Shown piece after piece: positions 9,266 through 17,961 of a stretch of 63,541 nt of DNA. The stretch covers positions 1-63,541 of the forward strand of contig JAQWCW010000015.1 of NCBI GenBank assembly GCA_028705775.1. Direction: 5' to 3'. The notes under the pieces were generated by a model. The model had not been told where the DNA came from and made no database searches. It saw nothing but the letters and a program-made list of their open reading frames with translations. The translations under genes and the position numbers were made by a program. The stretch is from Eubacteriales bacterium (GTDB lineage Bacteria; Bacillota; Clostridia; Christensenellales; Aristaeellaceae). How positions within the stretch are numbered: position 1 is the stretch's first letter; each line of letters opens with the position of its first letter.

Positions 9266-9931
9266 CTAGACTGCAAAAGCGTGTCTGCCTATCGTCAGGT
9301 TGACCTGACGCGTCCATATCCACGCGCTTGTCGCCGTTGCGGGATTATAGTAATATGTGCATCCGCCCGTAGGGTCCCAGCCGGCAAGCGCGTCGCGCGC
9401 CGCTCTTATGCAGTCGTCGCTGACGGGAAGATAAATTTGACCGTCAGAAACGGCGTCAAACGCGCCCTTCTGATAAATAACTCCCGCAATAGAATTCGGA
9501 AACGAAGGATGCTTTACGCGGTTAAGGACGACCGCCGCAACAGCCACCTGCCCAAGATACGGCTCTCCCCTCGCCTCGCCACTTACAAGCTGAGCAAGAA
9601 GGTATACCTCGCTTTCATATTCGGACGATACCGCAGCAGTTTTGTTGCCCGAAAAGCCGAGTCCCAACGCGGCGGCCGTTGAAGCGCCTACAACCCCGTC
9701 GGCTTTAAGCCCGTTCTTTTTCTGGAACGCGACGACCGCAGTATATGTTTTCTGCCCGAACACTCCGTCCGCGCTTCCGGACATATAGCCGTACTGTATA
9801 AGCTTTTGCTGAACGGCTCTTACATCCGTTCCGCGCATTCCCCAGTAAACCGATGAGATTACTGCCTGAGCGCCGAAAAGCGCAAGCGACGCAAGGATAA
9901 TTGTTATAAGTATTACGGCTTTTTTCTTCAT
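9266..9931 (-). CDS. sleB: Spore cortex-lytic enzyme SleB
   Basis: This lytic transglycosylase degrades cortex peptidoglycan at germination. The start at 9931 (MKKKAVILITIILA) gives 221 residues. There is an N-terminal signal or anchor segment, a peptidoglycan-binding domain 1 near residues 30-82 (GTDVRAVQQKLIQYGY, DGVFGQKT), then a Hydrolase_2 catalytic domain with ARLVSGEARGEPY-like sequence (Glu in GEARGE), VLNRVKHPSFPNSI and GCTYYYNP. It overlaps the spoIIR stop by four bases (ATGA) and is followed by ypeB. Confidence 0.93.
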   Translation of the reverse strand: MKKKAVILITIILASLALFGAQAVISSVYWGMRGTDVRAVQQKLIQYGYMSGSADGVFGQKTYTAVVAFQKKNGLKADGVVGASTAAALGLGFSGNKTAAVSSEYESEVYLLAQLVSGEARGEPYLGQVAVAAVVLNRVKHPSFPNSIAGVIYQKGAFDAVSDGQIYLPVSDDCIRAARDALAGWDPTGGCTYYYNPATATSAWIWTRQVNLTIGRHAFAV

Positions 9932-10515
9932 ATCAGCTTCTCCGGCGCGAAAAGCGAGTACAGGAAGCGCCATACAGCGCTTTCAAACACAACCTCGCCG
10001 CTTGAAAGCGCGGCGGTTTCCTCCTGACCTAACGCGCACAAGGACGGATACAGAACGCACCACCAGTTTCTGCCCCCGCCGTCGCCGAGGGTTATCCTAA
10101 GGGCTGCATATTCGCCTGACGGAACGCTCGTTTCTCCATACACTCTGTCCGGAAAGCTGAACACGCCGATTTCAGCCTTGACCGTTCCGTCAAAGCCCGC
10201 GCTTCTCGCTTCGCTTCTTGCCTCCGCTTCAATCTGCAAAATGCTGTCCTGCGCTTTTTTCAGCGCCTGCTCGCTGTCAACGCAGTCGGCAAAGCCGTTT
10301 TCGGTGCAGTTCAGAACCGCGTCGCGGACGCGAAGCTTCACCGCCTGCATTTCAGGCGAATCATCGCTTGCGATTACATGAAGGCGTATAAGCCCCTCAT
10401 CCTGCATGGAAGCCCTGAGCCTTGCATCGGAAACAAGCGCCGAATGATTTTCAGTCGCCATCAGGGAGCAAAGAAGCGCCAGTATAATAACAGGGCGTAA
10501 ATGCCGCATAACCAT
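9928..10515 (-). CDS. spoIIR: Stage II sporulation protein R
   Basis: SpoIIR is the forespore signal, made under sigma-F in Bacillus, that triggers SpoIIGA to process pro-sigma-E in the mother cell. The 195-residue product has an N-terminal secretory segment (RHLRPVIILALLCSLMA) and the conserved IRLHVIASDDSPEMQAVKLRVRD region near residues 43-65, with GAVWRFLYSLF-like sequence at the end. It overlaps sleB by four bases, so a sigma-F-class gene is fused transcriptionally to late forespore genes here. Confidence 0.92.
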   Translation of the reverse strand: MVMRHLRPVIILALLCSLMATENHSALVSDARLRASMQDEGLIRLHVIASDDSPEMQAVKLRVRDAVLNCTENGFADCVDSEQALKKAQDSILQIEAEARSEARSAGFDGTVKAEIGVFSFPDRVYGETSVPSGEYAALRITLGDGGGRNWWCVLYPSLCALGQEETAALSSGEVVFESAVWRFLYSLFAPEKLI

Positions 10516-10580
10516 ACCTCCTACGAGTATAAGTCGATGCGTTATTTATGCCCTGTAATCATGATTATATACTGAGTATA

Positions 10581-11432
10581 TCAGAGGGTTACTCCCTCGG
10601 AATACGTTTTTGTGAAGAAGCATACGGGATAAAGGCTTTTCAGCTGCCGCGAGCATTCTATTGCCGCCGCTTCCAAAGAAAAGGCTCCGTAAACCGCCGA
10701 GCCGCTGCCCGTCATAATCGCCCGCATTGCACCATAGTTTTCAAGCTCCGCCTTTGCCCTTGATATTTCGGGGCGCAGGGAAATCGAAACAGCCTCCAAG
10801 TCGTTTGTCATTAGCGCGCACAGGCGCGCATAGTTATGCGTCCGCGCCGCCTCCGCCGCCAATGCTGTATTATTGCTTTCTCCATATGAATTGCATAAAG
10901 AAAACACTTCTTTAGTAGAAAGCGGAGCGCAGGGCTGAACTACAACCAGCGGTACGGACGGAGCGAAGGAGTATTTGCTGACGCTTTCGCCTATGCCCTG
11001 AACGCGGCAAAGCCCTCCCCGCAGGCAAAACGGAACGTCAGCGCCGAGGCGCAACGCAAGCGCGGAAAGCTCACCCGCAGGAATAGTTACATTCCAAAGC
11101 TTCATAAGCAGCAAAAGCGCGGCAGCCGCGTCGGCGCTTCCGCCGCCCATTCCCGCGCCTATCGGAATATGCTTTTCAAGCCTAAGGCTTGCGCCCTGCC
11201 GTGTTCCGGTTGCCTTTTGGAGCATCACCGCCGCTTTGTAAACAATATTATCCCTATAATCAATCCCTATATCGCCGTCAATTTCAAGAGTTAGCTCGTT
11301 TGCCCGTTCTGCGTCAAGCCTGTCGTATATTTCGACAGACTGCATAAGCATATCGAGCAGATGATAATTATCCTCCCTGAGCCCTCTGGTTTCTAGCGTC
11401 CAGTTAATTTTACCGCGTGCAAGCGCGTACAT
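10581..11432 (-). CDS. ispE: 4-diphosphocytidyl-2-C-methyl-D-erythritol kinase
   Basis: IspE phosphorylates CDP-methylerythritol in the MEP isoprenoid pathway. The 283-residue GHMP kinase starts MYALARGKINWTLETRG. The ATP-binding loop PIGAGMGGGSADAAAALLLL lies near residues 91-110. The GHMP C-terminal motif MTGSGSAVYGAF lies near 239. In Bacilli ispE also neighbours purR, which lies 28 kb away in this window. Its gene is flanked by spoIIR and the SipL-like gene on the same strand. Confidence 0.95.
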   Translation of the reverse strand: MYALARGKINWTLETRGLREDNYHLLDMLMQSVEIYDRLDAERANELTLEIDGDIGIDYRDNIVYKAAVMLQKATGTRQGASLRLEKHIPIGAGMGGGSADAAAALLLLMKLWNVTIPAGELSALALRLGADVPFCLRGGLCRVQGIGESVSKYSFAPSVPLVVVQPCAPLSTKEVFSLCNSYGESNNTALAAEAARTHNYARLCALMTNDLEAVSISLRPEISRAKAELENYGAMRAIMTGSGSAVYGAFSLEAAAIECSRQLKSLYPVCFFTKTYSEGVTL

Positions 11433-11481
11433 AGAATCACTCCCGCTTCTATTATAAAGCGGGAGCGAATATCTGGCAAGC

Positions 11482-12990
11482 TCAGAGTGCTTTGCGCTTA
11501 AAAACCGTTACGCATTCCGGTATTCCGTTTTCAAATGCTCCGATGTTTGCGCGCGAAAGCTCGCCCTCTGTCACTCTGTATTTCTTCGCAATATCCCATG
11601 CGGTTTCATTTTTCTGCGGTCTGTACAGGTATATTCCGCTTTGCTCCTCGTGAGCGGCAATTTCAGCCGACGATACGGCGTTCATTATATTGGTTTCCAC
11701 GCTGTGCGCTCTCATTTTTACAAGGCATTTCAGCTCTATCCTGTCGCCGCTGACCGGCGCGGCTTCAATTTCGGATATTTCCAGCATTACGGGCGTATCC
11801 TTCGGAATATCGCACCTCATTATTATCTGATACGGCAGCGCCTGCTTTGCAGTATGCAGCTCGTCATTCATTGTTGTGTACACGGTTTCGCTGTCCATTT
11901 CGCCGGAAACAACGCATCTGCCCTGCTGCGGAGAGGGATTAACGCTCTTTGGCGTTATTGAGGCGGCAAGCGCGTTTCTTACGTTTTCTCCGGTTTTTAT
12001 AACCGCCTTGAAGCGCTCCTCGGCAATCACGTCCTCATTAACGCTGATTACGGGATAAGCGCTTTGCCGTGCAGCTATCGGGTCGCCCTCCGTTGTGTAT
12101 GCGTCGCGAAGATAGTTCTCGGTCTGATGACTCAGCACCTTGACGCGAACGATTAATGTCGCCTCAACCCGCAGCAGCCTTCCCGCATCCTTGTCAACCG
12201 CGCTCATTACCGCCAAGTCCATAAGGTGCGCCTGCGCAATCATTTCGTCGCCCTGCCGTCCGCTCAGCTCAACAGCTGTGCTGTACGGCATTGTATGCCG
12301 CGTCAGGATTACGGGCGCTTCGTTATCCTCAGAGGCATGATATGCATAAATTTCAATATTACCCGAAACCATCGAGCGTCCCTCGCCGCCGGCGACATCC
12401 TGAACGGTCACGGTTCCCTTGCCGTAAAGCGTTTCGGAAACCGGAATATCCTCGGAAATCGGGAAAACATCCCTCAGCGTTTCCTCTTTGCTTCCGCCGC
12501 CGACTACGCGGGTCATCGTGACCTTGTCATAGCGGCATTCCAGCCCGCGCTCGTTTCCGTCCGCCGTTACGGTGAGCGCCGCGTACTGGCGCGTAACGTC
12601 AGCCGTCAGCAGGATTACAGCCGACAGCCTAAGCCTGCCCCCGTAAACGGATGCCTCGACGCTTTCAACCTGCGCGTCGCTTTCTGCGCTCATTCCGCTT
12701 TCACAAAGCTTCGCCTCAATCTGCTGCGAGAAATCGACGGACGTTTCTATGCATTTTGGGTGCTTTGGCTCGCCCTGCGTATAAAGCACATGAAAAAGCG
12801 CTCTGCCCTTAACGCCCACATAACCGCTTTGAGCCTCGCTGAATATAAGCGCGCAGTCCGCGTCCGTCATAAGCACGCGCACTTCCTCCCGCAGACCTCC
12901 GGGCAGGGCTACCTCCCCCTCAACCGACACCCTGCTCTGCTCCCTCGCAACCAGTTCCTCAAGGTCGGTATATCTTTCATCCGAAAGCAT
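11482..12990 (-). CDS. sipL: SipL-like spore coat protein (DUF3794 repeats + LysM)
   Basis: This 502-residue protein has DUF3794 (SPOCS) modules through residues 30-440 and a C-terminal LysM domain (ETAWDIAKKYRVTEGELSRAN, near 450-485). That is the layout of Clostridioides difficile SipL, which binds SpoIVA through LysM and is the functional counterpart of SpoVID. It is a mother-cell coat morphogenesis protein by family knowledge. A clear AAAGGGGG site precedes the ATG. The gene diverges from glpK. Confidence 0.85.
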   Translation of the reverse strand: MLSDERYTDLEELVAREQSRVSVEGEVALPGGLREEVRVLMTDADCALIFSEAQSGYVGVKGRALFHVLYTQGEPKHPKCIETSVDFSQQIEAKLCESGMSAESDAQVESVEASVYGGRLRLSAVILLTADVTRQYAALTVTADGNERGLECRYDKVTMTRVVGGGSKEETLRDVFPISEDIPVSETLYGKGTVTVQDVAGGEGRSMVSGNIEIYAYHASEDNEAPVILTRHTMPYSTAVELSGRQGDEMIAQAHLMDLAVMSAVDKDAGRLLRVEATLIVRVKVLSHQTENYLRDAYTTEGDPIAARQSAYPVISVNEDVIAEERFKAVIKTGENVRNALAASITPKSVNPSPQQGRCVVSGEMDSETVYTTMNDELHTAKQALPYQIIMRCDIPKDTPVMLEISEIEAAPVSGDRIELKCLVKMRAHSVETNIMNAVSSAEIAAHEEQSGIYLYRPQKNETAWDIAKKYRVTEGELSRANIGAFENGIPECVTVFKRKAL

Positions 12991-13117
12991 ATTATATCCC
13001 CCTTTATATCACGCGTCCTACGGAAAGACTATGCGAGGCGTATCAAACATATACATGAAAAATCAAGCGCGATATGCTATCATATGATTAAATGATTCCC
13101 GCAAAGGAGAAAACTAA

Positions 13118-14608
13118 ATGACAACGCCTATTTTGCTTGCAGTCGACCAAGGTACAACCAGCTCAAGAGCCGTGCTTTTTGACGACGCAGGGCGCATTCT
13201 TTCCTCGCATTCCGTAGCCTTCAAACAGCACTATCCGCAGCCCGGCTGGGTAGAGCATGAGCCGGAGGACATTCTGCGCAGCGTCACGGAGGCAATCCAG
13301 ACAGCCGTATCGCTTGTTGATAACGCGGCTGCCAATATAGTTGCAATGGGAATTACCAATCAGCGCGAAACGACGCTCGTGTGGGAAAAGGCGACGGGCA
13401 GGTGCGTATGCCCCGCAATCGTATGGCAATGCCGCCGAACGGCAAGCTACGTTGAAAAAATAGAAAAAGACGGAATGAGCGAAACAATCCGCGAAAAAAC
13501 GGGGCTTATACCGGACGCTTATTTTTCCGCAACAAAGCTGAAATACATTCTCGACACCCTCGGGCTTCATGAAAGAGCCGAGAACGGGGAGCTTTGCTTC
13601 GGCACGGTTGATTCCTTTCTCTGCTGGCATCTTTGCGAAAACCATCCCCATGTTACGGATGAAAGCAACGCTTCGCGCACAATGCTCTATAATATACATC
13701 TCCACAAATGGGACAATGAGCTGCTTGAGTATTTCGGAATACCCGAAAAAATGCTTCCGAGGGTTGTTTCAAGCGCTGAGGCAGTCGGAATGCTGAGCCC
13801 TATGATTATCGGAAAACCGATTCCAATGTGCTCGCTTGCGGGCGACCAGCACGCGGCGCTTTTCGGGCAGGCTTGCTTTGATGAGGGAATGGTCAAGAAC
13901 ACCTACGGAACAGGCTGCTTTATGCTGATGAACACGGGCAGCGAATGCGTTCAGTCCAAAAAGAAGCTAATATCAACTGTCGCATGGCGCCTCAGCGGAA
14001 AAACAACCTATGCGATTGAAGGAAGCGTTTTTGTCGCGGGCGCTGCAATCCAATGGCTGCGCGATGAAATGGGGCTTATATCAAGCGCTCAGGAGTCAGA
14101 AGCCCTTGCCTCCTCCGTAAAGGATACGGGCGGCGTATACTGCGTTCCGTCCTTTACAGGTCTCGGAGCGCCTTACTGGGATATGTACAGCCGCGGAACG
14201 ATTATCGGAATAACGCGCGGAACGGGCAGGGCGCATATTGTGCGCGCCGTTCTTGAAAGCATCGCCTATCAATCGCAGGATTTGCTTAACGCAATTATCG
14301 AGGGCAGCGGCGTAACGCCGAAAAATATGCGCGTTGACGGCGGCGCGAGCGCAAACGGATTCCTGATGCAGTTTCAGGCGGATATTTCAGGAATACCTAT
14401 AGTCCGTCCTCAGACAATCGAAACAACGGCGCTCGGAGCAGCGCTCTTTGCCGGATACGCAATAGGGCTGTATCCGACGGTTGACGACATCAGGAAATAC
14501 GTAAGACGTGATTCCGAGTTTACTCCAAAGATGAGCGAGGACGAAAGAAGCGCGCGCCTCCGCAAATGGCACGACGCAGTCCAGAGAAGCATGGATTGGG
14601 CGAAATAA
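13118..14608 (+). CDS. glpK: Glycerol kinase
   Basis: GlpK catalyses ATP-dependent phosphorylation of glycerol to glycerol-3-phosphate. The 496-residue product shows the FGGY signatures AVDQGTTSSRAVLFD at the N-terminus, GITNQRETTLVWEKATG near 80, GDQHAALFGQACF near 247, TYGTGCFML near 265 and the distal LRVDGGASANGFLMQFQAD-like stretch near 405. It has full length and an AAAGGAG site. No glpF or glpD is adjacent; it stands alone between the spore genes and spo0A. Confidence 0.97.
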   Translation: MTTPILLAVDQGTTSSRAVLFDDAGRILSSHSVAFKQHYPQPGWVEHEPEDILRSVTEAIQTAVSLVDNAAANIVAMGITNQRETTLVWEKATGRCVCPAIVWQCRRTASYVEKIEKDGMSETIREKTGLIPDAYFSATKLKYILDTLGLHERAENGELCFGTVDSFLCWHLCENHPHVTDESNASRTMLYNIHLHKWDNELLEYFGIPEKMLPRVVSSAEAVGMLSPMIIGKPIPMCSLAGDQHAALFGQACFDEGMVKNTYGTGCFMLMNTGSECVQSKKKLISTVAWRLSGKTTYAIEGSVFVAGAAIQWLRDEMGLISSAQESEALASSVKDTGGVYCVPSFTGLGAPYWDMYSRGTIIGITRGTGRAHIVRAVLESIAYQSQDLLNAIIEGSGVTPKNMRVDGGASANGFLMQFQADISGIPIVRPQTIETTALGAALFAGYAIGLYPTVDDIRKYVRRDSEFTPKMSEDERSARLRKWHDAVQRSMDWAK

Positions 14609-14633
14609 TTATTTATTCAATATTTCGCATTAT

Positions 14634-14660
14634 GCCCGCCTTGTACAAAATGAGGCGGGC
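14634..14660 (+). terminator. Hairpin terminator after glpK
   Basis: An inverted repeat GCCCGCCT / AGGCGGGC with an 11-base loop lies 26 bp after the glpK stop. The downstream tract is only moderately T-rich, so efficiency is uncertain. Confidence 0.6.
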
Positions 14661-14736
14661 ATTGCTATTATATTCTACCAAATCGGCTATGACGATATAA
14701 CCATATCATCCCATCCGAGTTGTTCCGGATGTATCG

Positions 14737-14743
14737 TGTCGAA
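14737..14743 (+). promoter_or_regulatory. Distal Spo0A box upstream of spo0A
   Basis: TGTCGAA is an exact match to the 0A-box consensus TGNCGAA. It lies 284 bp before the spo0A start, in the glpK-spo0A gap. It could belong to the autoregulatory region described at 14918-14975 or be a chance match. Confidence 0.4.
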
Positions 14744-14917
14744 TTATGGCATTTATTCTACTGTGATTTTTTGATGTGACAAAAACGCCGTGCCTTTTGA
14801 ATTTTCTACAAAATCGGAGAAATGTCTTAAATATTTTTCGAAATTGACTTCCATTATATCCATTATTGTGTTATGATGTAGTCATTGGCGCTCATTGGTA
14901 TATCGGGTAACAGCACT

Positions 14918-14975
14918 TTCGACAAAGGCTTCCAATATTCGACACAATCCCAATATTCCTAGGAAACATTCGACG
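14918..14975 (+). promoter_or_regulatory. Cluster of Spo0A boxes in the spo0A leader region
   Basis: Three sites on the opposite strand to the gene (read TTCGACA on plus) lie at 14918-14924, 14938-14944 and 14969-14975. The first two are exact matches to the reverse of TGTCGAA and the third has one mismatch (TTCGACG). Their spacing of 20 and 31 bp is near two and three helical turns, so bound dimers would face one side of the DNA. The ATG of spo0A is at 15027. Autoregulation is therefore likely. Confidence 0.65.
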
Positions 14976-15026
14976 CCTGAATTGCATATTCCGACGTCGT
15001 TTGATATATAAAAGGAGGAATGCAAT

Positions 15027-15794
15027 ATGGACCCCATTCGCCTGCTGATTGTCGACGACAATCAAGAAGCTCGTTTTTTGCTTGGCGAGTTTTTCACCAA
15101 ACAAGACGGAATCGAGGTAGTCGCACAAGCAGCCAACGGACTTGAGGCGCTCTCGCACATCACCCACAGCAGCATCGACGTTATGATAATGGATATCGTA
15201 ATGCCGCAGATGGACGGCTTCACCGTTCTTCAGGAAATGCAGAAGATGAAGAACGTGAAGATTCCGTACACCATCGTAACAACCGCCCTTAGCCGCGATG
15301 ATTTCATTCACCGCGCAGTTTCCCTCGGCGCCAAGTACTACATCGTAAAGCCATTCGACGCATCCACGCTCCTTCAGCGCGTTCTTGAAGCCAGAGGCAA
15401 TGACGACTCAGGCGAATATACGCTTTTGCAGGCGCAAAACGGCCAGTCCCTTGACGAACGGTTATCAGGTCTTTTCTTGACCATAGGTATTCCTGCGCAT
15501 ATCAAGGGCTATAACTTCCTGCGCGAAGCTGTAAAGATGGTTGTTGAAAAACGCGATACCATCAACAGAATCACTAAAGACCTGTACCCCGGAATAGCGA
15601 CAATATATCACACCTCATCCAGCAAGGTTGAGCGAGCAATCCGTCACGCAATCGAGGTTGCATGGTCGCGCGGAAGGGTCGAAATGCTCAACAAGGCTTT
15701 CGGATGCAAAGTTGTGACAAGGGAAGACAAGCCGACAAACGGCGAGTTCATTGCAATGATTGCCGACAAAATTCTGTGTGAGAAAACATATTGA
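15027..15794 (+). CDS. spo0A: Sporulation master regulator Spo0A
   Basis: Spo0A is the phosphorelay response regulator that decides entry into sporulation. The 255-residue product has a receiver domain (residues 3-124; DD near 10, phospho-acceptor Asp in IMDIVMPQMDGF near 57, Thr and Lys of the switch in VTTALS and YIVKPFD). The C-terminal Spo0A DNA-binding domain includes GIPAHIKGYNFLREAV, the recognition region ATIYHTSSSKVERAIRHAIE and the end segment KPTNGEFIAMIADK. Start is supported by AAAGGAGG. No spoIVB is upstream; glpK occupies that place. Confidence 0.97.
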   Translation: MDPIRLLIVDDNQEARFLLGEFFTKQDGIEVVAQAANGLEALSHITHSSIDVMIMDIVMPQMDGFTVLQEMQKMKNVKIPYTIVTTALSRDDFIHRAVSLGAKYYIVKPFDASTLLQRVLEARGNDDSGEYTLLQAQNGQSLDERLSGLFLTIGIPAHIKGYNFLREAVKMVVEKRDTINRITKDLYPGIATIYHTSSSKVERAIRHAIEVAWSRGRVEMLNKAFGCKVVTREDKPTNGEFIAMIADKILCEKTY

Positions 15795-15939
15795 TTTTGC
15801 CTTTCATTTTTGCAGCACTTCATTCGGACGCCGATTAATCAATGAACAAAAGAAATTAACAAATATCCGCATCTCATCGGATGAATGCTAAGCAAGCAAA
15901 ACTACTGTAAGACGTATTGCTACTATCAGTTCATGTCGA

Positions 15940-15972
15940 TTAAGCCGCGAAGCAAAACGCTCCGCGGCTTAA
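15940..15972. terminator. Bidirectional terminator between spo0A and the SIMPL gene
   Basis: A TTAAGCCGCG / CGCGGCTTAA inverted repeat with a 13-base centre sits between two converging genes. A T-run follows on the plus strand at 15983-15989. Confidence 0.6.
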
Positions 15973-15997
15973 CTTCGTCTATATTTTTTTGGATTTT

Positions 15998-16711
15998 TTA
16001 CTTTACGCTATAGACAATCTTGACTGTCGCGCTGACTGTGAGCGCTCCTGCGGAAATAACGGTAGAGCTTTCAGACGCAGCGCCCGCCGCCATTGTAAAA
16101 TCGGCATTGCGGTAATACTCGGCGGAAGAACCGCCTTCCGTTATTGATTCAATACCGACAATCTCAATTCCGGCAGCCTTGGCGATGATGTCCGCCTTGG
16201 CGCGCGCGTCTGTTACCGCTTGCTCCAAAGCCTTTTCATACGCCGCTTTTTCATCCGAGCAGATGAAGCTGATTCCATAGCTCTGATTCGCTCCCGCAAG
16301 CGTTGCGGCGTCGATTGTTTCGCCAACCTTGTCAATATCGCGTATTATAACGCGGAGCATATGAGTGACCTCATAGCCCTTTAGAACGCGATTGCTGTTG
16401 CCGAAAACGTCGGACTTATATTCGTAGTTCTCGTTTACGGAATACTCGGAGGTTGTGATATCTTCCTTTATAATGCCTTTAGCGTCAAGCGCGGCGAGGA
16501 TTCCGTTTATGACGACGGCATTGTCGCCCTGCGCCTTGGTTACGCTTTCGTCCTTGCTGACGCAGCCAATCCTTAGCTCCGCTCTGTCTGCGGTTACAGA
16601 TACGGTCGCGGTTGAAGAAACGCTGATTTCGCCGTTATCTTCCGCAAACCCCGATAGGGATACCATCATGACAACCGTGAGAACCAGCAGAAACGCCAAT
16701 ACCTTTTTCAT
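15998..16711 (-). CDS. Secreted SIMPL-domain (DUF541) protein
   Basis: This 237-residue exported protein has a signal peptide about residues 1-23 (MKKVLAFLLVLTVVMMVSLS, cleavage near GFAED). The SIMPL/DUF541 fold follows, with ISVSSTATVSVTADRAEL near 29-46, DITTSEYSVNENYEY and the middle alpha/beta repeat with DARAKADIIAKAAG near 190. SIMPL proteins occur as periplasmic or surface proteins of poorly known role. It overlaps the upstream membrane protein gene by four bases and is the third gene of a sigma-factor operon. Confidence 0.86.
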   Translation of the reverse strand: MKKVLAFLLVLTVVMMVSLSGFAEDNGEISVSSTATVSVTADRAELRIGCVSKDESVTKAQGDNAVVINGILAALDAKGIIKEDITTSEYSVNENYEYKSDVFGNSNRVLKGYEVTHMLRVIIRDIDKVGETIDAATLAGANQSYGISFICSDEKAAYEKALEQAVTDARAKADIIAKAAGIEIVGIESITEGGSSAEYYRNADFTMAAGAASESSTVISAGALTVSATVKIVYSVK

Positions 16712-17199
16712 TTTTCATTGCCTCCTGTTAATCTTTTGTGTCTTGATACGAAAAACCAGCCGACTGAAAGAGTCATGAGAGCGCAGCCCGCGATTAATAG
16801 CCCTGTGTTATTTCCGCTTGATTCCTCGATTACGCTTTCCTGCATTTCTGACGCTCTGCCTGCGTAAGGCGCGCCGTTTGAAGAAAACATCGCTGCTTCC
16901 GCGTCTGAAGAATTCGCTCTTGACGTTACAGTCAGGCGCGGAGCGGGGACGCTTGCTTTAGCGTTAACTTCGGGGGACGGCATTGGCGAAGGAATCAGCG
17001 CCACTAAAATAAGTATAGCTGCGGCGGCGCATCCAGCCATGTTAATCGCTCCGTAAAACCGGCGGCGCATGGCTTCCTTCCGTATTTGCTTCATTGCCCT
17101 CAGCGTCGGCGTCTCCCACGCGTCCGAGCGCATTTTTGCCAGCTCGTTTTTTATCACGCGCTCGTCGCCCGTTAATACTTCCTTATCATCATCGTTCAC
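16708..17199 (-). CDS. Membrane protein, candidate anti-sigma factor
   Basis: This 163-residue protein has an acidic and charged N-terminal cytoplasmic part (residues 1-47), a membrane segment near 49-67 (AINMAGCAAAAILILVALI), a Pro/Ser/Ala-rich middle and a second membrane segment near 131-150. It overlaps both neighbours by four bases, directly after the ECF sigma gene. That position and topology suggest an anti-sigma factor, but the zinc anti-sigma motif HxxxCxxC is absent. The assignment rests on context only. Confidence 0.55.
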   Translation of the reverse strand: MNDDDKEVLTGDERVIKNELAKMRSDAWETPTLRAMKQIRKEAMRRRFYGAINMAGCAAAAILILVALIPSPMPSPEVNAKASVPAPRLTVTSRANSSDAEAAMFSSNGAPYAGRASEMQESVIEESSGNNTGLLIAGCALMTLSVGWFFVSRHKRLTGGNEK

Positions 17200-17831
17200 G
17201 CTCTCTCACCTCTTTTCACCTTGGCAGGTTTTTCACTCTCACTGCTTTGACGAAAGTCGCTCCCGAAAAGTTCCGCATATTTATCATTGTTTTTGAGGAA
17301 TTCAACCATTTTTGCCCTTGCGCGATTGATTCGGCTCTTAACGGTTCCCAAGGGCTGAGCGGTCATCTCGGCAATCTGCGAGTAGTCATAGCCCTGCACA
17401 TCCCTTAAAACAACCGTCTGGCGCATATCCTCCGCAAGGCTTGAAAGCGCGTCCTCGACGGCATTGCGCCTCTCTGACGAAAGCAGCGCGTCCTCCGGAG
17501 ATTCCGTTCTGTCGTCGGTAAACGATACTCCGTTTTCATCAAGCTCGTTTATTGACTCCTGCGCAAGCCTTGCATTCTTTCTGTAAATATCAAGGCAAAC
17601 ATTGCGGGTAACGCTGTAAGCGAAGGTTGAAAATGACGAATCGCCCCTGAAACGGCTCATGTTTCTCCACAGCTTTACAAGCGCCTCCTGAAGCGCGTCC
17701 TGAGCGTCGCTTTCTCTTATCATTATAGAAAGACACAGGGAATACAGCTTGGGCGCAAGCGGCTGCACAAGCTTATCAAAAGCGCCGGTATCACCGCGAA
17801 GTGCCTTTTTTATCAGTTTCTCATCCTGCAC
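17196..17831 (-). CDS. ECF RNA polymerase sigma factor (sigma-70 family)
   Basis: This 211-residue group-4 sigma factor has region 2 near residues 20-90 (SDAQDALQEALVKLWRNM, TFAYSVTRNVCLDIYRK) and region 4 near 125-180 (LSSLAEDMRQTVVLRDVQG, YSQIAEMTAQPLGTVKSRIN as HTH). An extra basic tail follows. It heads a three-gene operon with overlapping stops and starts. It presumably controls its own promoter and is held by the next gene's product. Confidence 0.92.
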   Translation of the reverse strand: MQDEKLIKKALRGDTGAFDKLVQPLAPKLYSLCLSIMIRESDAQDALQEALVKLWRNMSRFRGDSSFSTFAYSVTRNVCLDIYRKNARLAQESINELDENGVSFTDDRTESPEDALLSSERRNAVEDALSSLAEDMRQTVVLRDVQGYDYSQIAEMTAQPLGTVKSRINRARAKMVEFLKNNDKYAELFGSDFRQSSESEKPAKVKRGERA

Positions 17832-17926
17832 CCGCTCAGCTCCCTTCTTTTTTACATTCTGTCCAATTAACGCTATTGTAAACTATATTTATCCGATTGT
17901 GCAATCACAACCGTCGAATATTTAGC

Positions 17927-17955
17927 TTGACACTTCATTTGGCTTGTGTTACTAT
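17927..17955 (+). promoter_or_regulatory. Promoter of the T-box operon
   Basis: TTGACA at 17927-17932 and TACTAT at 17950-17955 are separated by exactly 17 bp. They are placed right ahead of the T-box leader. Confidence 0.8.
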
Positions 17956-17961
17956 CACCGT

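Noticed and set aside
12226-13095. 289-codon plus-strand frame
   Set aside because: It lies opposite the SipL-like gene and has no motif; it reflects composition only.
14842-14876. TTGACT and TATGAT as a vegetative spo0A promoter
   Set aside because: The spacing is 22 bp, too long for a sigma-A promoter.
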